NCBI GenBank assembly: GCA_041394265.1
Contig: JAWKIO010000005.1
Coordinates: 1,798,001 to 1,862,000 of the forward strand
Direction: 5' to 3'
DNA length: 64,000 bases
Origin: Acidimicrobiales bacterium
GTDB taxonomy: Bacteria; Actinomycetota; Acidimicrobiia; Acidimicrobiales; SZUA-35
The position numbers and the translations under genes were made by a program. A model generated the notes under the pieces. It searched no databases, was not told the origin of the DNA, and saw only the letters and a program-made list of their open reading frames with translations. Within the stretch, counting starts at the first letter, position 1. The number at the start of each line of letters is the position of its first letter. Below are positions 25,286 through 33,590 of this stretch, piece by piece.

Positions 25286-26200
25286 ATGCCGATCATCGAC
25301 CAGCACGATGCGTTCTCGACATTCATCGCCCGACCACTGGGCGCCGAGCGTCGATCGAACAGCGAGATCGGCCAGCTCGTCGTCGCCGTTTCGCTGCTTG
25401 CCTCGCTGGGACCAGTCATCGACCTTGTCGCTGGCAACACGATCGGCGCCGGACCGGGGCGGGTGCTGTGGCTCATGACCCCGCTGGCCACCTTGGCCCT
25501 CGTGCGACCACGTCCCACCGACGTCTGGCCACACGGTGCCCCACACCGGCGGCGAACGCGGAGAACGTCGCTCGCTCCGAACCCGTCGGCGACGTGCTGG
25601 CGAATCGCCATCTGGTGGTACCCACTGAGCATCGTCGTCGCCAGCATCGTCCGGGACGGTTGGGGCAACGTCGTGCTCGACCTGATCATCGCCCTGCGCT
25701 GGCTGCCGACGATCTCACCCCTCGCGGTGCTCCCCGTCGTGGTCGCAGCGATCCTCGAGGAGGTCGGTTGGCGAGGGCGTCTCACCCCATGGCTCGAAGC
25801 CTGCGGTACGAGCCGGCCGGTGAACCACCTCATCGTTGGGGGGATGGCGGCGTGCTGGCAGCTGCCCTACGCGATGGGACACGCCCATCCGGCCGACGGG
25901 TACCCGGCAACGATCGCCACGGTGCTCGCGAGCTCGCTCGTGGCCGCCGTCGTCCGGGGCGAACTGCGTCTTGTGTCGGGATCGATCTGGCCCGGTGTCG
26001 CCATGCTCTCCATCGAGACCGCCCTGTTCGGCCATACCGTCGCCCTGACCGGGCTCACCCCCGTGGTAGCGCCGACGCCGACGCTCGACTCGATACTGCC
26101 GCTGGTGTCGGCGGCCGTGTTGGGCATCGCACTGGCGGCCCTCAGCCCCCGGGCACCCCGCTCGAATCGGTCAATAGCTCCGCCTTTTGCTGTTCGGTGA
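25286..26200 (+). CDS. CPBP-family intramembrane metalloprotease-like protein
   Basis: 304 aa, multi-pass. Hydrophobic segments include LVVAVSLLASLGPVIDLVAG, WWYPLSIVVASIVRDG, LAVLPVVVAAILEE, a central TIATVLASSLVAAVV and a C-terminal LVSAAVLGIALAAL. The CPBP (Abi/Rce1) signature EEVGWRGRL supplies the glutamates, followed by the His-containing segment HLIVGGMAACWQLPYAMGH. Such proteins are proteases or scaffolds in diverse processes. Its 3' end overlaps the convergent dioxygenase by 59 bp. The start is uncertain as no clear RBS is present. Confidence 0.7.
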   Translation: MPIIDQHDAFSTFIARPLGAERRSNSEIGQLVVAVSLLASLGPVIDLVAGNTIGAGPGRVLWLMTPLATLALVRPRPTDVWPHGAPHRRRTRRTSLAPNPSATCWRIAIWWYPLSIVVASIVRDGWGNVVLDLIIALRWLPTISPLAVLPVVVAAILEEVGWRGRLTPWLEACGTSRPVNHLIVGGMAACWQLPYAMGHAHPADGYPATIATVLASSLVAAVVRGELRLVSGSIWPGVAMLSIETALFGHTVALTGLTPVVAPTPTLDSILPLVSAAVLGIALAALSPRAPRSNRSIAPPFAVR

Positions 26201-27410
26201 ACCGCTGCAGACGGGCCATGTGCGACAGCCGCGGATAGTCACGTCCGATGCCCTTCATCATGTCGAACCAGTCGTCCTCACCGAGCATCTCGCCGAGCCG
26301 AGGCGAGTTGCGGTGCAACAGCTGAGGGTCGGTCTTCTTCGGTTCGAGGCTCCGGAAGATGCCACGGTTGAAATGCCAGTGCAGCGTGACCCGATCGGTC
26401 GGTTCGGTGCGATCCCCCTGCCAGTGCCACAGTCCGTTGGTGAAGAACACCACCGAACCCTTCGGCATCTCGATGGGGATCGCGCCGTCGGTGGCCTCAC
26501 CGGGCTTGGGTCCCCTGCGGAGTCGATGCGTGCCGGGCACCACCCAGGTCGGGCCCGACGCCTCGGTCCAGTCCTCGAGCGCCCACACCCCGACGCCGGT
26601 GACCGCCCACTCGGGATATGGCTCGGGGACGAGCGCATAGTCGGTGTGGAGCGGGATCGTGCCCGGCCCCGGGCCGCGCTTGATGGCGCTGAACGAGCCG
26701 ATCACCGCACCACGACCCAGCGATGCGTCGACGAGCGTCAGGAACGTTGGGTGTTGCGCGAGCCGCTCGAAGCATCGCCCCTGGTACAGCATCCAGTTCA
26801 GTGAGTCGACGCCGTGATCGACCAGCACCGCCAGTGTGGTCCGCCGGAGCTCGTCGGCGAATTCGTCCGAGATGGCTCGTTCGAGCACGGTGAACCCCTG
26901 CTCCTCCATTTCGACCACGTGGCGGTCGATGCCCTGTCGTCGAGCCCGATGCGCAAGGTCGGGATTCTCGACGGTTCGTCGACCAAGCGTGTCGTGCAGT
27001 TGCACGAGCAGTGCATCGACCTCCGGCCGGAGTTCGCCGCTCACTCGCAGCGCCTCCGACCCGTGGAGATGGGACACCTCGCGCCACATCGCGGCTCGAG
27101 CCGCCGTGGATCCGATGCCGACCCACTGGGCCGCGGCCAACGCTGCCTGATAGTCGCCTTCGACCAACAGGTCGGCCTGGTCGTCGACACCGCGCCCAAC
27201 CTCCACGCTCGACCCGTCGAAACGGACGAACCACGTCGCCCGATCATCCGCGAGGGCCAGATGTAGTGGCGCGTTGTCGAAGCGTTCGCACACGGCGAAC
27301 GGTCCGACGGCAGCGAGTCGCCCGTCGGACTGCGCACGCTCGAAGAAGTCCCGTGCGGCGGCGATCCAGTCGTCGGAGAGGAACTCGAGCTGATGGGGCA
27401 ACGCGAACAT
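26142..27410 (-). CDS. SCP2-like domain plus phytanoyl-CoA dioxygenase-type oxygenase
   Basis: 422 aa from ATG 27410, preceded by AAGGAGG at 4 bp; the ATG at 27437 is less likely. Residues about 1-105 (LHLALADDRATWFVRFD, LLVEGDYQAALAAAQW) resemble an SCP2/sterol-carrier fold. The rest is a PhyH fold with iron ligands in PLHTDYALVP (HxD) and a distal His near LWHWQGDRTEPTDRV, plus an Arg for 2-oxoglutarate. It probably hydroxylates a hydrophobic or CoA-linked substrate. No operon partner on its strand. Confidence 0.8.
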   Translation of the reverse strand: MFALPHQLEFLSDDWIAAARDFFERAQSDGRLAAVGPFAVCERFDNAPLHLALADDRATWFVRFDGSSVEVGRGVDDQADLLVEGDYQAALAAAQWVGIGSTAARAAMWREVSHLHGSEALRVSGELRPEVDALLVQLHDTLGRRTVENPDLAHRARRQGIDRHVVEMEEQGFTVLERAISDEFADELRRTTLAVLVDHGVDSLNWMLYQGRCFERLAQHPTFLTLVDASLGRGAVIGSFSAIKRGPGPGTIPLHTDYALVPEPYPEWAVTGVGVWALEDWTEASGPTWVVPGTHRLRRGPKPGEATDGAIPIEMPKGSVVFFTNGLWHWQGDRTEPTDRVTLHWHFNRGIFRSLEPKKTDPQLLHRNSPRLGEMLGEDDWFDMMKGIGRDYPRLSHMARLQRFTEQQKAELLTDSSGVPGG

Positions 27411-27550
27411 GGGGCCTCCTTCGGTGACGGCGGTCACTCAGGCCAGTCGAGCACGTGACTTCTGACGACACCAATCGGTCGGGCGCCGGCCGCTCACGCC
27501 ACCGAGACCCCGGAGGTTTGCATTCGGCGGGGATGGGCATCCCGCCCGCC

Positions 27551-27901
27551 ATGAACCTCTCACCGTCCACTGCACTCGAAACCCTGTCCGACGACGTCGT
27601 GCCGGCCTTGGCGTCGGTCGCCGACCAGACCGTCGACCATCTCGCCGACCTGCCGTCCGCTCTCGGGACGTTCGCTGCTGCCTCGTCCACCCGTGGTTGG
27701 TTGCTTCGCGGTGTCACGACCGTCGCTCGCCGCTACCCATTGGCCGTGGGAGCTGCTGCGCTGATCGGGGGCGCCGCGTATCTGTGGCGCAAACGAGCGA
27801 ACAAGGCCGGACCCAAGCCGCTGCAGTTTCCTCGGCCTGAACAGGTCAAAGACGCACCGGAGGACGCCGCGCCGAAGCTGGTCGCCCCCACCACCAGCTG
27901 A
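27551..27901 (+). CDS. Small single-helix membrane protein, unknown
   Basis: 116 aa if ATG 27551 is used; ATG 27534 and GTG 27455 are alternatives in the same frame. The start region carries an inverted repeat (GGCGGGGATG/CATCCCGCC). After a helical, polar N-half (ALETLSDDVVPALASVADQT), residues about 60-78 (YPLAVGAAALIGGAAYLW) form one membrane helix followed by RKRANK and a Pro-rich tail. The layout resembles small DUF3618-like envelope proteins, but I do not recognise a family. Confidence 0.6.
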   Translation: MNLSPSTALETLSDDVVPALASVADQTVDHLADLPSALGTFAAASSTRGWLLRGVTTVARRYPLAVGAAALIGGAAYLWRKRANKAGPKPLQFPRPEQVKDAPEDAAPKLVAPTTS

Positions 27902-27915
27902 GTGCCGGCAATCAT

Positions 27916-28713
27916 CTACGAGAGCCAGATGCCCGAGGGCTGCTCAGGCGGTCGCACCGGATCCGGGGGCGCCATGGGGCCGTCGACCGTCCCCTCATCG
28001 CTCGACCGGGCCGGCTCGAGATCGACCACGTGGTCATTGCCCGTGGCCCAACGCACGACCAGCTGACGGAACGACGCCGTCAGCTCGCAGATCATGATCG
28101 ACGCTGCCATCTCGTTGGCCGCAGGCAGCCCCGCACCGTCCGACCCGCGCCGAGAACCATCCGCCTCCAGCGCCGAGCGGAAGGCCGCTTCGACCGGGGG
28201 GATCACCGACCGGAGCTGTTCGTAGGCGTCGAGCACCGCCTCCACGGGCACCGGATCGTCGCCGATCATCGACCCGAGCGCGGCCATCGCCGGATTGGCG
28301 ACCTCGAAGTCGGTGCCGTCGATGCGGATCAGTCCCAGCTCCACGGCTCGGCGCAGATCGTCGCGGGAGAACGTGGTCTGATCGAAGCGCTGAGCGAGCT
28401 GGAGGGGTGAAAGGCGAACCGGACGGGGGCCCGCCAGCGGCGACCCTCCGGCGCGGCCGACCACCTCGTTGAGCGAACGGCCGGCTTCGTACGCATCGAT
28501 CACGCTCTTGATCGCCGCCAGCGAGAAACCGTCGTCCTTCAGTCGCGCGATCAGCGACAGCCGCTGGCGGTGCACGTCGCCGTAGTAGCCGACGCGGCCG
28601 CGGCGTTCAGGCGAGGGCAGCAACCCTCGGTGTTGGTAGAGCCGCACCGTCGACGTGGGGAGCGACGCTTCACGCGCCAACTCGTCGATCGTCAGGTCGG
28701 CGTCCTCGGGCAT
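27916..28713 (-). CDS. MerR-family transcriptional regulator
   Basis: 265 aa. The winged helix-turn-helix is LTIDELAREASLPTSTVRLY, then RGLLPSPERRGRVGYY, with the coiled coil VHRQRLSLIARLKDDGFSLA. The C-terminal region (about 95-265) is a large ligand-binding-type domain of unknown specificity with EVANPAMAALGSMIGDD and EMAASIMICELTASFRQLV. No metal-binding cysteines, so a drug, lipid or organic effector is more likely than a metal. An operator-like inverted repeat lies about 95 bp upstream. Confidence 0.85.
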   Translation of the reverse strand: MPEDADLTIDELAREASLPTSTVRLYQHRGLLPSPERRGRVGYYGDVHRQRLSLIARLKDDGFSLAAIKSVIDAYEAGRSLNEVVGRAGGSPLAGPRPVRLSPLQLAQRFDQTTFSRDDLRRAVELGLIRIDGTDFEVANPAMAALGSMIGDDPVPVEAVLDAYEQLRSVIPPVEAAFRSALEADGSRRGSDGAGLPAANEMAASIMICELTASFRQLVVRWATGNDHVVDLEPARSSDEGTVDGPMAPPDPVRPPEQPSGIWLS

Positions 28714-28807
28714 GTGGACATCATGCCAGCTCCGACCCGTTCAATGGACACACTTGTTGTTTCGACATGCGTGATGCAGACGAATCGAGTCATCATCGCG
28801 TGAGTGA

Positions 28808-28837
28808 CCACCATGTGAGTGATAACTCGCATGGTGG
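28808..28837. promoter_or_regulatory. 13-bp inverted repeat between TetR and MerR genes
   Basis: CCACCATGTGAGT at 28808-28820, spacer GATA, and ACTCGCATGGTGG at 28825-28837, with one mismatch between arms. GTGAGTGA also recurs just to the left (from about 28799). It lies upstream of the MerR start and downstream of the TetR stop; lack of a T-tract favours an operator over a terminator. Confidence 0.5.
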
Positions 28838-28875
28838 AAGCTGGTGGGGTTGCGTCGTCGGTCGCGCGTCGACGC

Positions 28876-29568
28876 TCACCGCGGTCGTAGGCCGTCAACC
28901 ACGAGATCCGCCACCCACCGGGCATGGGCGTCGATCGCCTCGCTCGACAGCTCGTCACCGGTCAGCTTCGCCACCAGCGGACCATGAGCGGCTGGTGCCG
29001 TCGCCCCGTGCGCGAGCAGGAAGAACAGGCTCGTCGGGGCCACCGAATCGAACGCTCCGGTCGGGGCCAACCTGGCAACGAGCGCCGCCAGGCCGCGAGC
29101 CGACGGACCGATGTATCGGTCGTGCAGATAGTCCAACCGCTCGCCGGGCAATGACGCTTCGGTGTTCACCAGGCGGAACAGCGCCGGCTGGCGACAGTTG
29201 ATGGTCACGAACGCCACGATCACCCGGTGTAATACCTCGAGCGGGTCGTCGCCCGGGGTGGCCCGATCGGCGATGGCGTGGAGCTCATCATCGACCCCGC
29301 CGATCCAGTGATCGACCACGGCCCGCCAGAGGTCCAGCTTCGAGCCGAACCGGCGATGCAGGTAGTTGTGGCTCACGCCGAGCGTCTCGTTGAGATCGCG
29401 AACCGACATCGAGTCGAATCCCTTGGCCGCGAACGCATCGAGCGCAGCCTGCATGATCTCGACCTGCCCGACCGGCTCCGCTCCCGCCGGCGGCCGCCCC
29501 CGCAACCGACGCTCGCCCCGTCGACTCGTGCTCTCCTGGCCCACACTCCCTCCACTCACCATCTCCAC
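28876..29568 (-). CDS. TetR-family transcriptional regulator
   Basis: 230 aa. A basic N-tail (RRGERRLRGRPPAG) precedes the TetR helix-turn-helix: IMQAALDAFAAKGFDSMSVR, then LNETLGVSHNYLHRRFGSK. The C-terminal ligand domain contains VIVAFVTINCRQPALFRLVN. It starts directly after the acyl-CoA dehydrogenase-like gene's stop (GTG 29568; ATG 29562 possible), so the two are one unit and it may control that gene in response to a lipid or CoA intermediate. Confidence 0.88.
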   Translation of the reverse strand: MEMVSGGSVGQESTSRRGERRLRGRPPAGAEPVGQVEIMQAALDAFAAKGFDSMSVRDLNETLGVSHNYLHRRFGSKLDLWRAVVDHWIGGVDDELHAIADRATPGDDPLEVLHRVIVAFVTINCRQPALFRLVNTEASLPGERLDYLHDRYIGPSARGLAALVARLAPTGAFDSVAPTSLFFLLAHGATAPAAHGPLVAKLTGDELSSEAIDAHARWVADLVVDGLRPR

Positions 29569-30729
29569 CTACACCATGTCCGCCGGGCCGGGTTCGATGC
29601 CCAGTGCCGCCCGGCCGGCGATCTGCGTCGCCCGGTCCCAGTCGAAGATCACGTGCCCCTTCAGCACCTCGACGTCGCGCTGCAACCGTTGGAAGGGTGA
29701 ATCGGCGAAGTAGACCGACGCACCCGATCCCTCGCCGATCGAGCCGATCAGCTCGCGCACCGACCGCACCGTGTAGGCCGCGGCGAGGCGCAGGTCGACT
29801 CGCTCCTCGAGCGTCAACGGACCGGCGGTCGGGACGGCAGCAAGGCGGGCGATCGCCCGGTCCCAGTTGGCTCGCGTCGCCGCGAGTTGGGTCATGACGG
29901 CGCCGAGCCGAGCTTGCGACACCGGCTGGTCCTTCGCTCGATCGCCGAGGGAGTAGGCGAGCACCCGGCCGGCAATGCGCTCACGGAACAGGTCCACCGC
30001 CGCCTCGGCCGCTCCCAGCGCCGGGGCTGCGGCCATCAGCGCCAACACCTGGGGTACCGGGAGCCCGGCCATGGCGTCGCCCTCGATCTCACCGCTGCCG
30101 AACATCAGCCCCGCCGACGGCAGCGTCCGGTGCTCAGGGACGAACACGTCGTCGAGGTGCACGGCGTCACTCCCCGTGCCCCGCATGCCCGAGGTGTGCC
30201 AGACGTCTTCGATGGTGACCTCGTCCACCCGCACCACGACGAACCGAGTGGCGAACTCCGGTTCGGTCTGCACGGCGTGCACCATCACCCACTCGCCGTG
30301 ATGCACACCGGTGGCCCATTCCCACCGACCGCTGACCCGATAGCCGCCGTCGACGGCGGTCAGTGTGCCGGTCGGCGCCAGCGGCGCCGGGGCGAGCGCC
30401 CACGGTTGCTCGGCGAAGAACTCCGCTCGTGCCGCTTCGCCGAACTTGGTCAGCAACCACGAATGCATGACGAGGAACGAGATCGTCCACGCCGAGGCCG
30501 GGCAGCCCTGGGCGAGCCGCCGAGTGCCGTGTGCCAGTTCGGTGATGCCGAGACCGTGGCCGCCCAACCCTGTGGGCATCACCAGCCGCCACAGGTCGGC
30601 CTCGGTCACCTCGTCGATCAGCGACGGCGGGAGCCGGCGCAGCCTCTCGGCTTCGTCAGCCGCAGCGGCGGCAGAGCCGGCCAGCGCGGCACACCGTGAC
30701 ATGACCTCGTCGTACTCCAATTGCGTCAC
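29569..30729 (-). CDS. Acyl-CoA dehydrogenase-fold flavin monooxygenase-like protein
   Basis: 386 aa from GTG 30729, with GGAGG 7 bp upstream. The N-terminal helical domain has LPPSLIDEVTEADLWRLVMP and GLGITELAHGTRRLAQGCPA; the beta domain has GYRVSGRWEWATGVHHGEWV and DEVTIEDVWHTSGMRGTGSD; the C-terminal helices follow. The SGRWxWATG pattern and lack of an obvious catalytic Glu are typical of the group D flavin monooxygenases (HsaA/DszC-like) rather than of true beta-oxidation enzymes. It would need a separate flavin reductase, not seen nearby. Confidence 0.8.
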   Translation of the reverse strand: MTQLEYDEVMSRCAALAGSAAAAADEAERLRRLPPSLIDEVTEADLWRLVMPTGLGGHGLGITELAHGTRRLAQGCPASAWTISFLVMHSWLLTKFGEAARAEFFAEQPWALAPAPLAPTGTLTAVDGGYRVSGRWEWATGVHHGEWVMVHAVQTEPEFATRFVVVRVDEVTIEDVWHTSGMRGTGSDAVHLDDVFVPEHRTLPSAGLMFGSGEIEGDAMAGLPVPQVLALMAAAPALGAAEAAVDLFRERIAGRVLAYSLGDRAKDQPVSQARLGAVMTQLAATRANWDRAIARLAAVPTAGPLTLEERVDLRLAAAYTVRSVRELIGSIGEGSGASVYFADSPFQRLQRDVEVLKGHVIFDWDRATQIAGRAALGIEPGPADMV

Positions 30730-30818
30730 CGGCGTCCTCCGTCTCGTTGGGGTAGCGACGATGGCGCACAGACTCGGCCGAAAAGTTGTCACCCGTCAAC
30801 TTCTCACCCAAACCCGCA

Positions 30819-30869
30819 GCAACATTGGCGAGTTGACACCTCTGAGCGGCATCAACTCTCCAAAGTTGC
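30819..30869. repeat. 51-bp palindromic element, family 1 copy B
   Basis: Arms GCAACATTGGCGAGTTGA (30819-30836) and 30852-30869 pair with two mismatches around the loop CACCTCTGAGCGGCA, which is the reverse complement of copy A's loop apart from the centre base. Thus it is copy A inverted. It again sits between divergent genes. A small AAGTTG/CAACTT hairpin lies just to the left at 30783-30802. Confidence 0.9.
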
Positions 30870-30970
30870 TGGGCGGTGGCGAAGCATTTGCTCTAGTTTC
30901 CCTTGGCGCCGAGCAGGGACCGCTCGGGGCGGCCGAGATGCGGCTGAGTGAGGAACACGGGAGAACACGC

Positions 30971-32701
30971 GTGCGCTGGATCGAAGACAATGTCATGAAC
31001 GACCGCTTTCCGTTCTGGACACGAGCGAACGTCGGCGAGGTGCTGCCTGAGCCTCCCAGCCCGCTGGGATGGGACCTGGTGTGGGAGACCGGGACCCTCG
31101 AGGGCTGGCGCCACTGCTACGTCGAGCGACTCGGCATGGGTCCCGACGAGCTGTCGCCAGGCCGGCCGGAAGTGACCGGCATGTTCGGCGGGTATGCCTA
31201 CCTCGGCGCCACCGCCACCCGCATCTGGGCCGAGCGCACGCCGGGCATGGACGCCGGCATGATCGATGCGGCCTACTACGGCGACCATCCCGACGTTCCG
31301 CCCTATGTCGCCGAGCCCTGGCACCACCGCCCGGAGACCACCACGCACATGGAGGGATGGCTCGGCTGGGTGATGGGCTCGTTCGACCAGTCCGAACTCC
31401 AAGCCGATCGCGTTACGGCCGATGCGGCCCGGGCCAGCCGCCCCGATCTCACTGCAGCCTCCGACGCCGACCTGATCGCTCGGGCCCGTTCCTTCGCCCC
31501 GACGATCAAGGACATGTTCAGCCAGCACATCAACCAGAGCGGAGCGGCGTCGATCGGGCCCGGCACGCTCGGCGCCATCGCCACGGCGATGGGCGATCCG
31601 ACCTTGACGTTGCGACTCATCGGTGGACTGGGCGACGTCGACTCGGCCGCCCCGAGCTATGCCATGTGGGAGTTGTCTCGAACCGTTCGAAGCTCGGCGA
31701 CGCTCCGGGACGCATTCGGGAACGGACACCAGGGTCTCACCGCCTGGCTCCGGACCTCGGATGATCCCGACGTCAGGGCCTTCGTCGCCGATCTCGATGC
31801 CTTCCTCGCCGAGTTCGGCTCGCGCGGGCCCAACGAGTGGGACATCCACTCCGACGTCTGGGAGACCAAGCCCGACCTGGTGCTCGCCCTGGTCGACCGG
31901 ATGCGACTCGCTCCCGACGACGCGGCACCGGGAACGAGCCACGCCGCCCGCGAAGCCGAACGTGAGGCGCTCGTCTCTTCGGTGAACGAGGCGCTCGCCG
32001 GCGACCCGGAAACCCAAGGGTTGTTCAACGCCGCCATCACCTCCGCCAAGACCTTCGTGCCCGGACGTGAGCGGTCGAAGACCTCCATCATCAAGGTCAT
32101 CCACGAGGTTCGGATGGCCGTGTTCGAGCTGGGGCGGCGTGCGGTCGCCGCCGGGGCGCTGGCCCATCCCGCCGACATCTGCCTCCTGTTCGACGATGAG
32201 CTCGAGGCCTTCATGGCCGATCCCACCTCATTCGCCGACACGATCGCCGAACGCCAGGCTCATCTCGAGCACCTCAAGTCGATCGAGCCGCCGTTCATCA
32301 TCAACGAGACCGTGCCACCGATCGACACCTGGCCGCAGCGTGCCGACCACGGTTTCTCACCACTCGCCGTCGGTGAAGTGCTGGCCGGACTCCCTGGGTG
32401 TTCCGGTACGTATCGCGGAACGGCCCGGGTCATCCTCGATCCGAGCGAGCCCGGAGATCTCGACCATGGCGATGTCCTCATCGCGCCTCACACCGACCCG
32501 GCGTGGACCCCCCTGTTCGTCGCCGCCGGTGCCGTGGTGGTCAACGTTGGCGCAGCACTGAGCCACGCCATCATCGTGAGCCGCGAGCTCGGCCTTCCGT
32601 GCGTGGTGTCGGCGACCGACGCCACCATGCGCATCCCCGATGGTGCCGAAATCGAGGTCAATGGCGATACGGGTGCGGTGACCGTGGTCTCACTCCCGTG
32701 A
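30971..32701 (+). CDS. PEP-utilizing enzyme mobile-domain protein lacking the ATP-grasp half
   Basis: 576 aa from GTG 30971 (GGGAG 8 bp upstream; ATG 30938 possible). The start RWIEDNVMNDRFPFWTRANV and LPEPPSPLGWDLVWETG match the region after the ATP-grasp domain in rifampin phosphotransferase-like and PEP-synthase-like proteins. A helical middle (FGSRGPNEWDIHSDVWETKP) leads to a swivelling phosphohistidine domain with VNVGAALSHAIIVSRELGLP (phospho-acceptor His). Without an ATP-binding domain it must act with a partner or do other chemistry. It stands alone on its strand. Confidence 0.82.
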   Translation: MRWIEDNVMNDRFPFWTRANVGEVLPEPPSPLGWDLVWETGTLEGWRHCYVERLGMGPDELSPGRPEVTGMFGGYAYLGATATRIWAERTPGMDAGMIDAAYYGDHPDVPPYVAEPWHHRPETTTHMEGWLGWVMGSFDQSELQADRVTADAARASRPDLTAASDADLIARARSFAPTIKDMFSQHINQSGAASIGPGTLGAIATAMGDPTLTLRLIGGLGDVDSAAPSYAMWELSRTVRSSATLRDAFGNGHQGLTAWLRTSDDPDVRAFVADLDAFLAEFGSRGPNEWDIHSDVWETKPDLVLALVDRMRLAPDDAAPGTSHAAREAEREALVSSVNEALAGDPETQGLFNAAITSAKTFVPGRERSKTSIIKVIHEVRMAVFELGRRAVAAGALAHPADICLLFDDELEAFMADPTSFADTIAERQAHLEHLKSIEPPFIINETVPPIDTWPQRADHGFSPLAVGEVLAGLPGCSGTYRGTARVILDPSEPGDLDHGDVLIAPHTDPAWTPLFVAAGAVVVNVGAALSHAIIVSRELGLPCVVSATDATMRIPDGAEIEVNGDTGAVTVVSLP

Positions 32702-32704
32702 CGC

Positions 32705-33517
32705 TCAATCGATGAGCGTGTTGGCGAAGATCTGCCAGGCCAACACGCTCTTCGCCACCAAGCTGAGCACGATGTAGACGACCTCGCCGAACAGGTAATC
32801 GGCCCACCGCCCGACCTGGCGGTACTGCAACCACTGGTTGACGGCGAACGTATTGAAGAACACGAAGATGCTCACGATGATCCCGTACACGAAGGTTGGC
32901 GGGCCCTGCGCCCCGGCCTGGTTCAGGTTGACGACCAGGTAGGCCGCGATGGCGACCCAGGGCCCGATGCCGGCGACGCATCCGAACCAGAAGGGCGTCC
33001 ACCATGTGCGGTGATCGGGAGCATTGACCATCTCCATCAACCAGCCGAACAGGATCATGGCGATGTTGGCGAACGCCAGCGCGATGAGCGCAGCGAGGTC
33101 GAGGATGCCGGTCACCATGGCGATGAGCACGATCATCAACGTGGCCGACAGCGAGTACTCGACCCATCGGAAGCGGTTCCGGCCCCGTCGTAGTTCCGCC
33201 CCGTAGCCTCGGAACCCGACGGGTGAGGCGATCAGGAAGTGGAAGAACGCCGAGAGGAACAGGAAGAGTGCCGTGCCCCACGCCAGCGGCACCTCGGTCG
33301 CCTGTGAAAGCGTCCCTTGCGCCACCGGCGTTCCCGGCGGACCGTTCAGGTTCAGGGTCGTGACGCTCAACGAGAAGTCGTTGCCGAGCACGACCATGGC
33401 GAGGCCCGAGACCAGGTGCAGCGCACCCATGACGAGGTTGAAGCGTCGGAGCCTGGCCAATCGGTGATCAGGGACGTCGACCGTCGGGCGGTTGAAATCG
33501 ATGAGGGCACGGGTCAC
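32705..33517 (-). CDS. Heliorhodopsin
   Basis: 270 aa from GTG 33517 with AAAGGA upstream. Seven hydrophobic helices are visible. Helix A starts RRFNLVMGALHLVSGLAMVV. Helix C region RWVEYSLSATLMIVLIAMVT carries the Glu that acts as counterion in known heliorhodopsins. WTPFWFGCVAGIGPWVAIAA and FVYGIIVSIFVFFNTFAVNQ follow, and helix G has IVLSLVAKSVLAWQ with the retinal Schiff-base Lys. These are the family fingerprints, quite unlike type 1 proton pumps. A light-sensing or enzyme-regulating role is likely. MaoC and a monooxygenase lie upstream on the same strand. Confidence 0.95.
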   Translation of the reverse strand: MTRALIDFNRPTVDVPDHRLARLRRFNLVMGALHLVSGLAMVVLGNDFSLSVTTLNLNGPPGTPVAQGTLSQATEVPLAWGTALFLFLSAFFHFLIASPVGFRGYGAELRRGRNRFRWVEYSLSATLMIVLIAMVTGILDLAALIALAFANIAMILFGWLMEMVNAPDHRTWWTPFWFGCVAGIGPWVAIAAYLVVNLNQAGAQGPPTFVYGIIVSIFVFFNTFAVNQWLQYRQVGRWADYLFGEVVYIVLSLVAKSVLAWQIFANTLID

Positions 33518-33533
33518 GGCGTTCCTTTCACGA

Positions 33534-33590
33534 GGCTGACCGCCCCATCGTCGCCGATCGCCGCCCGATGGGACGGATCGAGGGTCAGCC
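33534..33590. terminator. Nested hairpin between MaoC and heliorhodopsin genes
   Basis: Outer stem GGCTGACC (33534-33541) with GGTCAGCC (33583-33590) and inner stem CCCATCG (33544-33550) with CGATGGG (33566-33572). It covers the MaoC stop codon and ends about 17 bp before the heliorhodopsin start on the minus strand. It could end or attenuate MaoC transcripts, leaving heliorhodopsin on its own promoter. No T-tract. Confidence 0.5.
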
